A DNA stretch of 64,000 bases, taken from the NCBI RefSeq assembly GCF_032854445.1, contig NC_088295.1:91383805-91447804 (forward strand), written 5' to 3'. Positions within the stretch are counted from its first letter, which is position 1, and the number at the start of each line of letters is the position of its first letter. Origin of the DNA: Liolophura sinensis (taxonomy: Eukaryota; Mollusca; Polyplacophora; Chitonida; Chitonidae). The translations under genes and the position numbers were made by a program. The notes below the pieces were generated by a model. That model did not search any database. It worked only from the letters and a program-made list of their open reading frames with translations, and was not told where the DNA came from. Positions 1-11,874 of the stretch are shown here, piece by piece.

Positions 1-1718
1 GATAACAGAAAGAGCTATCTTATTTCCCTACACATGCCTGCCGCCATACCTGCTCCATGGAGTACCCACATCTCTCACAGCCGTAAGCCTCCACCGCCAC
101 CGCCACCACCACCACCACGGGTGGCCACAAGGTCGATGGGGGTCCAGTCAGGTGTAGTCAATTCAGGATCTCACATTCCCCAACCTCAAACCTGGTTCTC
201 TGTGGCATGTTGCGATCTACGTTCTGGCAAAGTTTTAACCTCTCTGCAAAGGGTGCAATTACCCTGATTTCCCACTTCCAGGTGTCTAGTCTCTGTGACC
301 TGTGGTGTTCCACATTATCCCCCCTTCCCCGATCCAATAGATCCATGTTTAACAATTCAAAACAAAACATTTAATGTTCATGCCCTATTTCATGATTTGG
401 GGCACCTTTAGGCTGTGTGAACTGGCCAAGGGCATGGCTGCCACCCAAAACTTCTACCTGTAGCCTGTCCAATGAAACCATCTCTTAAGGTTTGGATTTC
501 CTAGGTATGGTAATGTCTTAAGAATACACGAATAATGTATATCAGAGTGTATCAACATGGAATTCACAGTGCATGAACAGAGTCCCATCTAAAGTACACA
601 TATGTGGTAAAAAAATCTAAAACAAGTAGGCCTACACACCACAATAAACAAATTAGATGTCATGTATGTGGACATCTGACTACATCTAACACAACAGCCC
701 ACCAGTGCACACCTTAGAAAACAATCATTAAAATACCCTTGCTGCCTTCAGGCATCACAATAACGCATTAAAAAAAATGGATTGATCCAATAAAACAATT
801 GTAACTGTTAGCGTCATAGGGAATCTACGTCATGTAAAGCTAAGGAAGAAGAGCTGATTTAAAACCTAAATTGATCCTGAATAAAACTAACACAAAAAAT
901 ACACAGAAATGATGAAGTACATCTTGGAAAAAGGGAAGCACTGATTCTATAAAATAACATCTGAAAAAGTACTGCCAGAAAGCAAAACTGCTCAACAATT
1001 TACAGTGCACAAGATATGTTCTCTTTAAATCTTAAGATCAGCAAAATACCAAATCAATGGCTGCAACCGTCTTCACTAAACATGTACATGTATATGTAGA
1101 TAATGGGAGAAAGAGTTCCAAGAGATCATTGATCAAATTGGAACTTTTCGTATGTTTTGTATTTTCCTTACAAGTAATACTGGGTAGATATATGTAGCTG
1201 TTTTTCCTCTCAGCAGTTTCCCACAGGGACTTCTTTCTTGACTTGTATGAATGATGATCAGATTTAGAGACAACTGAGAAAGTAATGAAAGCAACTGTCA
1301 CTTACTATGCTTCCAAAACTTCATCCTGTTTGGCATGGAAGACATCATAAAATCGAAACCACCGAGACAGTCATCTTAACTCATCAGTGTCCTGCTGTCA
1401 GTCATACTGGTTTACACCAAAGATTTCTCTACACAGGCACAACAGCTGACTATGACAGTCCTGCCACATCAGTAACTCAACTGCATAATAAAGTCTGTCA
1501 TACACCATACACATTCTTTACAATGCAAGACAAACCTCAAAAACTTAAGAGCCATTACCCATAACATTTGTGTTGGTATTTTCGGAACATGCAAGCATGG
1601 CTGTACCCTGGTACACTTTATATGTACCGACAGGTTCCATGCACTGATATACAAAGACAAGACACTGTATGGCTATGATAGTCAGTGTTTCCACAAGATG
1701 ATATCATTCCATCTTCAG
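1..1718. other. 3' flank of claudin-like gene, no coding support
   Basis: This stretch lies downstream of the claudin-like stop codon (minus strand) and probably holds its 3' UTR in the part nearest 1718. The open frames here are short, show no recognisable domain and include a proline run encoded by a CCACC-rich stretch near 90-118. A minus-strand ATTAAA (plus TTTAAT, 370-375) is a possible polyadenylation signal, but it is about 1.35 kb from the stop and unproven. Nothing else is supported. Confidence 0.4.
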
Positions 1719-1909
1719 CTAGACCACAACATCCTCAGTGCGGCTGACACAAAAGTACAGAACAGTAGAGACAAGGGAGAGGACTGTTGCCCCCACCCCC
1801 AGCCAGAAGCTCCAGCCAAAGCAGATTGGGTAGTCAGGGTTGATTTCAGCATCCAATTCTAGATGGGCTTTGGCTCCAAACACACACATAGCCACGGCCA
1901 GCAGCAGAA
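1719..1909 (-). CDS. Claudin/PMP22-like protein, coding exon 3 (C-terminal)
   Basis: This is the last coding exon of the three-exon gene whose first exon is at 14897-14693. It opens after a pyrimidine/G-rich acceptor ending TTGTAG and completes a codon begun in exon 2 (phase 1). It encodes residues 116-179: the third membrane segment (FLLLAVAMCVFGA), a short second extracellular loop (HLELDAEINPDYPICFGWSF) and the fourth membrane segment (FWLGVGATVLSLVSTVLYFCV). It ends in the cytoplasmic tail SRTEDVVV and a TAG stop at 1721-1719. A small residue-rich fourth helix and a short second loop are normal for the PMP22/EMP/claudin family. The tail ends in V-V-V, which fits a class II PDZ ligand pattern rather than the YV of classical claudins. 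Exon joining was inferred from splice signals and phase, not from transcripts. Confidence 0.85.
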
Positions 1910-1989
1910 CTACAACCAAACAATGAATATACCATTATTATTCCATTGTTTACATGATTTGATACAAATTCATTCAACTTTACGTACAG

Positions 1990-3190
1990 CTAATATTTAC
2001 ATACTAGACAGGAGAAAGCTGAGCTGACTTAGCCAACCACCACTTACTAATATTTACATACTAGACAGGAGAAAGCTGAGCTGACTTAGGCAACCACCAT
2101 TAACTAATCTTTACATAATAGACAGGAGAAAGCTGAGCTGACTTAGGCAACCACCATTAACTAATATTTACATACTAGACAGGAGAAAGCTGGGCTGACT
2201 TAGGCAACCACCATTAACTAATATTTACATACTAGACAGGAGAAAGCTGGGCTGACTTAGGCAACCACCACTAACTAATATTTACATACTAGACAGGAGA
2301 AAGCTGGGCTGACTTAGGCAACCACCACTAATATTTACATACTAGACAGGAGAAAGTTGAGCTGACTTAGGCAACCACCACTAACTAATATTTACATAAT
2401 AGACAGGAGAAAGTTGAGCTGACTTAGGCAACCACCACTAACTAATATTTACATACTAGACAGGAGAAAGTTGAGCTGACTTAGGCAACCACCACTAACT
2501 AATATTTACATAATAGACAGGAGAAAGCTGGGCTGACTTAAGCAACCACCACTAACTAATATTTACATAATAGACAGGAGAAAGCTGAGCTGACTTAGGC
2601 AACCACCACTAACTAATATTTACATACTAGACAGGATAAAGCTGAGCTGACTTAGGCAACCACCACTAATATTTACATAATAGACAGGAGAAAGCTGGGC
2701 TGACTTAGGCAACCACCATTAACTAATATTTACATAATAGACAGGAGAAAGCTGGGCTGACTTAAGCAACCACCACTAACTAATATTTACATAATAGACA
2801 GGAGAAAGCTGAGCTGACTTAGGCAACCACCACTAACTAATATTTACATACTAGACAGGATAAAGCTGAGCTGACTTAGGCAACCACCACTAATATTTAC
2901 ATAATAGACAGGAGAAAGCTGGGCTGACTTAGGCAACCACCATTAACTAATATTTACATAATAGACAGGAGAAAGCTGGGCTGACTTAGGCAACCACCAT
3001 TAACTAATATTTACATACTAGACAGGAGAAAGCTGGGCTGACTTAGGCAACCACCACTAACTAATATTTACATACTAGACAGGAGAAAGCTGAGCTGACT
3101 TAGGCAACCACCACTAACCAATATTTACATACTAGACAGGAGAAAGCTGAGCTGACTTAGGCAACCACCACCAACTAATATTCACTAACT
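1990..3190. repeat. 57-bp minisatellite, about 21 copies (claudin-like intron 2)
   Basis: Tandem copies of a unit beginning AACTAATATTTACATACTAG and ending in GGCAACCACCACT. Units vary at a few fixed positions (CTGAG/CTGGG, TACTAG/TAATAG, CACTA/CATTA), and some lack an ACTA tetranucleotide. Two near-identical multi-unit blocks (about 2500-2690 and 2740-2930) point to higher-order amplification. It has no coding content. Confidence 0.95.
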
Positions 3191-4165
3191 AAAAGTTCAA
3201 ATCCAAAACCCAGCAGACCTTGGATTAACTTGTTTGATTTGAAAGTTTAAATTTTCACTTAGACATATCTACACTTTCGATGAACTAGGAAATCAGTGGC
3301 TGTGCATACCAAATAAAAGGAAAGGCTTGAGTTAGTGAAACTTTTCCCATGAAGGTACAGTGTAGGTTGGACCCATGCTAAGCACTGCGTCAATAGTGAA
3401 TAATGCCATTCTGGTTTCCTCTGCATACAAAACTCATCACCCTGTGTAAGTGAACAATTCTTTTGTATAGTATTAAACAAGAAGGCAAATTCCAATGAAT
3501 AGACAGGATTCCTCAAGGAAAATCAGTTGTGTGTTAACAACACATCTAAATTTAGAAAACTATATACATACTAAACGTGGGCACAACTTTCCTACTTGTC
3601 CCTTTCATTCTATCAACTAATTTTAGAACAGACCACTTTCATAGTATATATCCCCAGGTAAACTTAATTTGAATAACAGCTACTTTTCTGTTATCATGTA
3701 AGTTCAGCAGATAAATTATAGCAGCAATACATGTAATTTATGCATCAACTGTCTAACGAGTTTTATACAACGTAAAATTGTGCTGTATGTTTTAATCCAA
3801 GAACCTACTAAGGGTAATTGCGCTCTGAACAACTTATGGCCAGTTAAATACATAATAGCACTCTGATCTCACAGCACAGGAACAACCCCTCAGCTGGGGA
3901 TCCTGTCCACTCAAGCATACTGAGGAGAAAATCCTGGCCAGGGAAATGACTCCTTCACATCAAGCATCGTCTCATTTAGCTTCATTACTATGAGTCATGA
4001 TCTGTCACACTTACTAGTATCTACTCCTGTTTTCTACATGTATGTATTTATACGGGTCATACATGGTCAAAGTTAGTACACAATGACATAATATTTGTTC
4101 AGATAACATCAATAGGGTGACAAAGAAATGACAGCCTATGTTGGAACATGTAGATCATAGGTTTT
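3191..4165. other. Intron 2 sequence without recognisable features
   Basis: This is unique AT-rich sequence between the 57-bp array and a SINE, inside intron 2 of the claudin-like gene. Its only open frame over 60 codons has no domain-like character. Confidence 0.5.
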
Positions 4166-4344
4166 GATAGTTTTAAATTTATTTCTTTATTTGATTGGTG
4201 TTTTACGCTGTGCTCAAGAATATTTCACTTATAAAGATGGCAGCCAGCATTATGGTGGGACGAAACCGGGCAGAGCCCAGGGGAAACCCACAACCATCAG
4301 CAGGTAGCTAGCAGACCTTCCTACGTACAGCCGATAGTTTTAAA
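4166..4344 (-). mobile_element. 5'-truncated tRNA-derived SINE with 12-bp target duplication
   Basis: The element body (4178-4332) carries the family's 3' core, recognisable by TTTGATTGGTGTTTTACGC and CAGCATTATGGTGGGA read on the plus strand. The AT-rich tail is at the left, so the element is on the minus strand. It is flanked by perfect GATAGTTTTAAA repeats (4166-4177 and 4333-4344). It lacks the tRNA-like head, which is the usual 5' truncation of LINE-mobilised elements. Confidence 0.9.
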
Positions 4345-4414
4345 CAATGTGACTATTTCAAATTCTATAAACCTCTAAATCTAGGTGTACTTGCTAAATT
4401 GGTCTTGAAACTGT

Positions 4415-4433
4415 TTTTTTTTTTTTTTTTTTG
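4415..4433. repeat. Poly-T tract in claudin-like intron 2
   Basis: A run of about 18-19 T residues just right of the SINE. It may be the reverse complement of an old retroposon tail, but no body can be recognised next to it. Confidence 0.5.
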
Positions 4434-4632
4434 TTATTAAATTGTTAAACCCTTCGAACAGAGACACCAAAATCAGCCACTGTGGTACCTATCAAAACCT
4501 GTCCTGAATTTCATTCTTTTGTGACAATATTAGGACACTTAAATTTCACAGGAGTGAACTTGACAAAATGGGTATATCAGAGTGAAAATGTTCTCTCTCT
4601 GTGTTGGTAATAAAGCAGGTTTATTATAACAT

Positions 4633-5335
4633 GCATGTTCAGTCTGACACTGGAGGGAGTCACTGCTGGCAGAACTAGTCCATGTCAGGGAGTTTCCGTA
4701 CTGCATGTTCAGTCTGACTTTGGAGGGAGTCACTGCTGGCAGAACTAGTCCATGTCAGGGAGTTTCCGTACTGCATGTTCACTCTGACATTGGAGGGAGT
4801 CACTGCTGGCAGAACTAGTCCATGTCAGGGAGGTTTCGTACTGCTTGTTCACTCTGACATTGGAGGGAGTCACTGCTGGCAGAACTAGTCCATGTCAGGG
4901 AGGTTTCGTACTGCTTGTTCACTCTGACATTGGAGGGAGTCACTGCTGGCAGAACTAGTCCATGTCAGGGAGGTTTCGTACTGCTTGTTCACTCTGACAT
5001 TGGAGGGAGTCACTGCTGGCAGTACTAGTCCATGTCAGGGAGTTTCCGTACTGCATGTTCAGTCTGACATTGAAGGGAGTCACTGCTGGCAGAACTAGTC
5101 CATGTCAGGGAGGTTCCGTACTGCTTGTTCAGTCTGACATTGAAGGGAGTCACTGCTGGCAGAACTAGTCCATGTCAGGGAGGTTCCGTACTGCTTGTTC
5201 AGTCTGACATTGAAGGGAGTCACTGCTGGCAGAACTAGTCCATGTCAGGGAGGTTCCGTACTGCTTGTTCAGTCTGACATTGGAGGGAGTCACTGCTCGC
5301 AGAACTAGTCCATGTCAGGGAGTTTCCGCACAGAG
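4633..5335. repeat. 70-bp minisatellite, about 10 copies (claudin-like intron 2)
   Basis: Tandem units contain GGAGGGAGTCACTGCTGGCA followed by GAACTAGTCCATGTCAGGGA. The last columns vary (AGTTTCC, AGGTTTC, AGGTTCC; CATGTTCAGT, CTTGTTCACT) and group neighbouring copies into subfamilies, which shows local duplication. It ends abruptly at 5335. It is non-coding. Confidence 0.95.
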
Positions 5336-5484
5336 TACATGTATTTGTCTAGCTGACTACAGAACATTATACACAGGAAACACCCCAAAGAAATGAGCTC
5401 ATGTACCAAGGTCACACCCACTGCACACAGTCATATATGTAACATACAAAGCAGGCACATTAAATGACTAATGAATTAATTAAA

Positions 5485-5640
5485 TGTATGTGGGAAGATC
5501 TGGTAGCAGCCTGCGGATAGTCACAGGTTTCCTCCTGGCTCTGCCCGTCAATCACTAAGTTGATGGCAGACCTTCCCCTGTATGGCAGACCTTCCCCTGT
5601 AAGGCAGACCTTCCCACGTACAACCAGAGAGGAAGCCAGT
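5485..5640. mobile_element. SINE fold-back remnant with a triplicated 19-bp segment
   Basis: A sense-oriented piece of the SINE (TGTGGGAAGATCTG through CTGGCTCTGCCCG, 5489-5549) is followed by an antisense piece (GCAGACCTTCCCACGTACAA...GAGGAAGCCAG). Between them GGCAGACCTTCCCCTGTA-like segments occur three times in tandem. The two halves are inverted with respect to one another. A GAATTAAATGT-like sequence occurs on both sides (about 5471-5485 and 5649-5658) and may be a target duplication. Confidence 0.6.
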
Positions 5641-6919
5641 CAATGATGAATTAAATGTGCAGAGATAAAACACAGAGTTAATAGTAAAAATTAAAAGGAA
5701 AACTGCATAGGTACAGTCTGACATTGACAAAGGTGGTAAATAGGGGACATTGTTATCGCTACTCTATGCTGGTACATGAACATAATTCACAGGTACTTGG
5801 GTAAATGGTTCAATCACACTGTCTATTTTAAAACAACGCTCACCTGTAGCAAATTATGTTACACAATGTATTAATATCTCATAGTTTACATACAACCAAT
5901 CCTTCAGAAAAGACTGTGATCTAGAGGAGGTGACCCATGTGACTGTAACACTACAATACATCACACTGGTTCAGTGTGTCCATCGTACCAGTTTAGGAGC
6001 ACACAGGGAAATGTATTATTGTACATCTAGAATCTCCTTCATGTCTCCTTATTCACAATAATAGCCCAGTTACTTTATTAACCAGCTGTCTCTTAGTGAT
6101 CACATACATGGAGCAAAGCAGGTTGTATTTTGTACTTCTCTGTACTTCGAAAACTTGCCCCATAAACAGTTAAGCTGCACAGCAATTAACACTAAGAATG
6201 ACGAACATGTGCTAAACGACCGTTCAATTTCCCTGTGATGGCTTCTGTCCATAAAGTTCTTCCCATGAACAAACTTCTTTTTTCAGTTTGGTAATTTGTA
6301 AGAGGAGCCAAACTGGTACAAAACATTACAACTGAGAGGACTACAGCCAGGGTGAATACAGACATTTGTACATCGCCAGTGACCTAAAGCGGTAGAATGA
6401 GGTACAGTGCTCCATGTAGTCAGCCTGCTGTATTTATAACCAGGGGTGCTGGAACAGGTCAGATTCAGAGCTCATGGTTCACCTGACTCTGCACCACAAC
6501 CCCTAGAATATGCCACAGAGTGTAACAAAGTTATGGTGTGTAGGTTAGACAGCATGTGGTGTGAAAGTTGTGAGCTGGCTAAACTTTGCCAGCTCACAAC
6601 TTCCCTGTTTCCATTACTCTTATACACAGTGATATACAGCCTATATACAGCACAGAGGCACTATAAAGATGTAAACGCAATGCCACACCTAAAATGTAAT
6701 GTACCGCTGTTAAACTCCATCAAAGATTACACTTATGGTTTTCAATTTATGACCCATACCAGCCCTGATTTGTATAAATGTACATGTACACTGGGCTATA
6801 ACGTGATACATGTAGGTGTATTTCTAAAACTATATTGACTTCATATCTAAGATGGTAAATTAATCATGGTAAGTGACCTCCATGGTCGAGAAAAATCAGA
6901 GATGATGCAGGTAACTTAC
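5641..6919. other. Intron 2 sequence flanking exon 2
   Basis: Unique AT-rich intron sequence. One plus-strand frame of 130 codons (6446-6838) shows no recognisable domain, and at its centre lies a short inverted repeat (GTTGTGAGCTGGC / GCCAGCTCACAAC, near 6565-6601). I regard it as non-coding. Confidence 0.5.
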
Positions 6920-7063
6920 ATGTGAGGTTTGCAAAGGCACCTGCAGCCTGATGAGGGTTACAGCAGTCACAGCCACAGCATAGGGAGAAGAGAGCGACCA
7001 TGAGGGAGAGCAGGCTGCTGAACACCGCACAGGTGAACAGACCCTGGACAGCCTTAAACCACA
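6920..7063 (-). CDS. Claudin/PMP22-like protein, coding exon 2
   Basis: The exon is 144 bp, flanked by an acceptor (TGTTTCAG) at 7064-7066 and a perfect donor (GTAAGT) at 6919-6914. Both junctions are phase 1, so the exon is symmetric. It encodes residues 69-116: the end of the first extracellular loop (VWFKAVQG), the second membrane segment (LFTCAVFSSLLSLMVALFSL) and a cysteine-packed cytoplasmic loop (CCGCDCC). The start of the third membrane segment (AAGAFANLT) follows. Placement of the second helix directly after a W-x-K-AVQ stretch matches the family layout. The cysteine cluster suggests S-palmitoylation of the intracellular loop; that is inference. Confidence 0.88.
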
Positions 7064-7584
7064 CTGAAACAGACAACAGTACATACAGTTACAATGTAGT
7101 TACCATCCAAGAAGTAATTAACTTAAAACCACATTACTCCTACTTTAGATGATGATTTACTGTACAACAGCGAATAATTTCACAAGGTAATGTTTTCAAT
7201 GTATACTATACTCACATGTATTTGTGGAGGGGCCTATTATATAAAACAATTTTACTTCTGGAAAACATTTGCAATCCCAAACTGTTAATCACCCAAACTG
7301 ATCAAGCTGTATTAAATTATAACTATTACAAAGTAAACTGAACAAAAATAAAGGGTGCTTTCTCAACAAAAATTGGTTTCATACAAATTTCTTTCATCCA
7401 CAGAAAGCATCATCTTAAGTTGTATTTCTGACACTTCTTCATGCATGGTCACAGTGTCACCTTTAAAACTGGAGATCAGAACTTGCTAAACATATAGATA
7501 TGGCCCTGTTTGTGCGATATACCTGTACACAAACGCATGGTTGCAATATGTATGAACAAGTGTACCATATACATGAATGCATTT

Positions 7585-7616
7585 GTGCAATATATATATA
7601 TATATACACACACATG
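7585..7616. repeat. (TA)n/(CA)n microsatellite
   Basis: An alternating TA run followed by CACACACA within intron 1 of the claudin-like gene. It generates short low-complexity open frames with no coding value. Confidence 0.8.
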
Positions 7617-8890
7617 AACATGTGTGCGAAACACATGACCACACATGTAATATATACGTAAACAAATGTACATATCCAAAGCAAATTGTAAGTGTGCGTA
7701 TATGTATGTAAATTGCTTTTCATGAAGAAATTCTTCAATAAGTGATCAAAGAACTTTTTAAAGAAAGGGTAGAAACAAACAAATTAGGAATGAAGAGCCA
7801 CAAATAGCTGAAACTTTCAACATGATCCATCATGTACTTCATGATAAAATTATTTCACTGATTTCACTTAATGCTGCTTCCATTTACACAAAACATGGCA
7901 GAATCTAGGAAAAAACATTAGCAACTGATAGTGTGAATGCAAACTGATCTTTACTCTGAGACCTGGTCAAAGGCCAGTGATGTGAATGGAGGGAATTTAT
8001 GCCAGTCTTGACCAACCCGCCCCCTCTTCCCCATCGCCACTTTTGGACAATAAATCTACCACTAAAAAATCCTTTTGCTGTCTTTTCCTGGAATGATTTT
8101 GGTGCTGGGTCATGGTGCTGGGTCATGGAGATCTGTCACTGACCAGAGTGAATAGCACAGAACTGACCTAATCTGGGGTGACCACCATGCCACAGAGGAG
8201 GCTAGATACACAGGTCCTGGTTTGGCCACTGTTTACTGAAACACTTGCCAATGTACACTCAAAAATCCACTCAGCCCATGTCCTCATAGCCCTTAGCAGA
8301 TCCCTGTTCTCCTCTTGTCCCCTAACATGCCAATGTCAAACCCTCTACATGTATGATATGTCACAAGGTATAGTTAGCAGTTCCTATCATCAAACCCTAT
8401 ACACCACCAGGTACAGTTAATGGTTTGTACCCTTGCATTTCACACTGTACAACACCTAGCCCATCATCAGCCGAAATACACTGGTTTTTACCCTTACATT
8501 TCTAACAGTCATGACATACACCTGCAAGTCTAACTTACAGGCTTAACAGAGCACAGTAACCATGTAATCTTATCACCTATTAGTGATGCCTTAGTTAATA
8601 CACAATTGGAGAATCAAATGAGAGCAGTAATGATTTCATTCCTTTGATTTTGTCCCCCACAATGCACTGATTAGCCTGCCCCTTGATGGATGCAGAAAAG
8701 GTCAGGGGATAAACCTATACATTTACAGGCTGTCTGGTGGGGCAGCACAGCCCTCAGGCTGGTGATGCAATGTGCCCCAGATGTCTCCAGGTTACAGGCT
8801 GAAGCACAAGAGCCCCTTTCCTCACTCTAACCTACACAATCTTGTAACATGATCTGTCCCACAGCTTGAACTACCAGGGCAATATATGAT
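7617..8890. other. Intron 1 sequence, no feature supported
   Basis: This is the part of claudin-like intron 1 between the microsatellite and the 30-bp minisatellite. No exon with matching phase, RNA gene or mobile element could be recognised. Confidence 0.4.
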
Positions 8891-9690
8891 GATACACTGA
8901 CCATGGAGGCCAAACAGAATGATACACTGACTACTGAGGCCATACAGGATGATACGCTGGCTATGGAGGCCATACAGGATGATACGCTGACTATGGAGGC
9001 CATACAGGATGATACACTGACTATGGAGGCCATACAGGATGATACACTGACTACTGAGGCCATACAGGATGATATGCTGACTATGGAGGCCATACAGGAT
9101 GATACACTGACTACTGAGGCCATACAGGATGATACGCTGGCTATGGAGGCCATACAGGATGATACGCTGACTATGGAGGCCATACAGGATGATACACTGA
9201 CTATGGAGGCCATACAGGATGATACACTGACTACTGAGGCCATACAGGATGATATGCTGACTATGGAGGCCATACAGGATGATACACTGACTACTGAGGC
9301 CATACAGGATGATATGCTGACTATGGAGGCCATACAGGATGATACGCTGGCTATGGAGGCCACACAGGATGATACACTGACTATGGAGGCCATACAAGAT
9401 GAAGCACTAACTATGGAGGCCATGCACAATGAAACCCTGACTATGGAGGCCAATGACACATTGACCACTGAGGTCATACAGGATGACACACTGACTACCG
9501 AGGCCATACAGGATGATACACTGACTACTGAGACCATACAGGATGATACGCTGACTATGGAGGCCATGCACAATGAAGCACTAACTATGGAGGCCATGCA
9601 CAATGAAGCACTAACTATGGAGGCCATGCACAATGAAGCACTAACCATGGAGGCCACGCACAATGAAACCCTGACTATGGAGGCCATATA
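8891..9690. repeat. 30-bp minisatellite, about 26 copies, with exact 180-bp higher-order duplication
   Basis: The unit is CATACAGGATGATACACTGA followed by CTATGGAGGC. The period is divisible by three, so several frames on both strands stay open: plus reads a ten-residue TMEAIQDDTL-type repeat, minus reads ASIVSVSSCM-type repeats. These long frames are therefore expected by structure and are not evidence of a gene. Positions 8941-9120 recur without a single difference at 9121-9300, a six-unit higher-order repeat. The array sits in intron 1 of the minus-strand claudin-like gene. Confidence 0.95.
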
Positions 9691-9742
9691 TCATGATATA
9701 TGGACTACAATACAGAATGATGCAGCAAACAGAGACGCTACA

Positions 9743-9853
9743 GGTTTCTCCCAGGCTCTGCCCGGATTCCTCCCACCATAATACTGGCCTCCATTGTATA
9801 AGTGAAATATTCCTGAGTACCACGTAAAATAAATCCAATAAATAAATAAATAC
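9743..9853 (+). mobile_element. SINE, 3' fragment
   Basis: It carries the family core CTCTGCCCGGATTCCTCCCACC, the 3' segment and an AATAAATAAATAAATA tail in plus orientation. The 5' part is missing. It abuts the end of the 30-bp minisatellite with no clear target duplication. Confidence 0.8.
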
Positions 9854-10816
9854 ATTGGCCATACAGGATGATACAGTCCATGGCAACATATAGTTGTGGC
9901 AAATTTTTAATCCTGAGGCCATACAAGATGGTATGCTGCCTGCTGAGGTCATACAGGTAAGCATCAATGAAAATGAATAATTAAAACTATCTTTTTTGGA
10001 CAAAATACATATATAAAACAGTATACCCACGCAACTTTTTTGGTATGATGTGTTTATCATGATGAAGAGCATTACAGACAGCCTTTCTTAAATTAATCCC
10101 AGTACTTCAGCCAATGTATGCTTTGCCATCAGGGCTCACATGACTAAAAGGACATACGAGCACAGGGCCTGTCTCAACTCTTTGGTTGTGATGAGAGAAA
10201 ATATTTGCCTAAGGTAAACTGCTAATTAAACATTTTCAATTTCATTTGCAAAGTGTGTGGAATTTAACTCAAAAAGATGTTTCGAGAAAGTATTTGCACG
10301 TTGTTCTTAGTTCCAGAATCATTAGAACTCTTTAGACAATGAAGGTAAGAAATGTTATTAACTACATTGTCACCCAGTGTTGCTATCAACTGACACATAC
10401 ATCCACATGAGGCTGTATGCCTCTTCCGTTTGGCAAATATGGCAGATTATCCATGGTGGATTGACCAATCAGGGGTATGTTTTACGAAGCTGTCACAAAG
10501 TGCGCCTGACATAACTTCCAACATACAGTGAAGAGATACAGTAAGTCAACATAGTAAATGTACTTAGCATAGTGTTACGACAGCTTTCCAAATCAGGCAC
10601 CTGAAGCCTAGAATTTTCTCTGACCTGTGATAAGTTATTGTGTATTATATGCATGCCTATGGTGTACAATAGTGTACCTGTTAGTGAAGCCCACCACAAC
10701 CCATGTTGGCTGTCGACATGTATTTACTGCTTCCCACTATCCTTCCCTGTTCACAATGTTAACAGAACCATCTGTATGAACAGTTTCAATGTTTTGTTAT
10801 TCATTACAAGGTACAG
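9854..10816. other. Intron 1 sequence, no feature supported
   Basis: AT-rich intron sequence with two stray copies of the CCATACARGATGRTA motif of the neighbouring minisatellite (9861-9875 and 9919-9933), suggesting the array once extended further right. It contains nothing else that can be recognised. Confidence 0.4.
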
Positions 10817-10943
10817 TATTTATTTATTTATCTGATTGGTCTTTTATGCCATACTCATAAAAAAAACTGTAGGGGAAACCCATGACCATCCACAGGTTGC
10901 CAGCAGGCCTTCCCATGTACAGCCAGAGAGGAACCCATCATGC
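10817..10943 (-). mobile_element. SINE, internally deleted and truncated
   Basis: The plus strand shows the reversed tail (ATTTATTTATTTA), TGATTGGTCTTTTATGCC, then after a gap GGGGAAACCCATGACCATCC and the CCTTCCCATGTACAGCC segment. It lies in intron 1 of the claudin-like gene. Confidence 0.75.
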
Positions 10944-11874
10944 TGAATCATGTCAAGATAGGAAGGTTTAATCTGTGAATACATGTAGATACATTAAGAA
11001 CCAGTTTCAAAACCCATGTACAGCATGTAAGAGTCACACTTGCAAACCTGCGCATGATCAGTGCAACACTGACAGGCATTACACATTGTGTACACAGTGA
11101 AACATGCGCTGAAATTGTTATGCCTGTAACACCCTTGAGCCACCCAACAACAGAAAAATATCACCACCCCTTGCACACAATGTTCATTTTCTTAAATCTA
11201 TTTACTAAAACTATTGTACATGTAAAGGACCTATAATTCTACCCATAAATACACGTAAATTGCATAGTTTATCTAATTCTCAGCGTTCTATTGATCTTAA
11301 AAAGGTGTTTTACAGGAAAAAACCTCTAGAAATCAAAGCAGGCATCACTAAGTAGACCACTTATAACTATACATAAATATACTTTCATTTATTTATTTTT
11401 TTTTTTGTGAAATGAATTGACGGCACTCAAACATCTAACTTGCAAGGTGGGCTTTATGGACCATACCATCAGAGGTTAGGAACTCTGACGTCACAGGAAG
11501 TTTATCCAACTCTAATCAAGACACTGAATGTTGGAATAACTCTTTTTACCCATGAGTGAAAGATAACTGAAATAATGTTCCCAAAAATTCCTTGCCTTCA
11601 GTGAAAATCAGGAAAGAAGGTTATGTGATGTCACAGTTCCTAGATACTGTCAGTATGTCTCATAAAGTCTACCATACTTTTCAAATATTGCAGAATTTGA
11701 GGATATATGTATACATTCATCCCACATCCGACAACAACGGTCAGATGGGATACAGATACATTCTCAAACCCTGTAGATGACGTCAAATGAGTCTGATGAG
11801 TAGATTCACTTATACATCGTCACCGGTCTTCTGCACTGAACTGATGGAACTTTGCAGGATAAATTTTTTACATG

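Noticed and set aside
1990-3190. CRISPR-like array (repeats with regular spacing)
   Set aside because: Units are contiguous without unique spacers, in an animal intron; it is a minisatellite.
6446-6838. Plus-strand 130-codon frame in claudin-like intron 2
   Set aside because: The first codon is not a supported start, there is no domain, and it contains a hairpin-like inverted repeat; judged a chance frame.
8822-9687. Two minus-strand frames of 191 and 286 codons (repeats like ASIVSVSSCM and GLHSQCIILY)
   Set aside because: They are the reverse readings of the 30-bp minisatellite; any stop-free unit with length divisible by three gives such frames. They also lack domain features.
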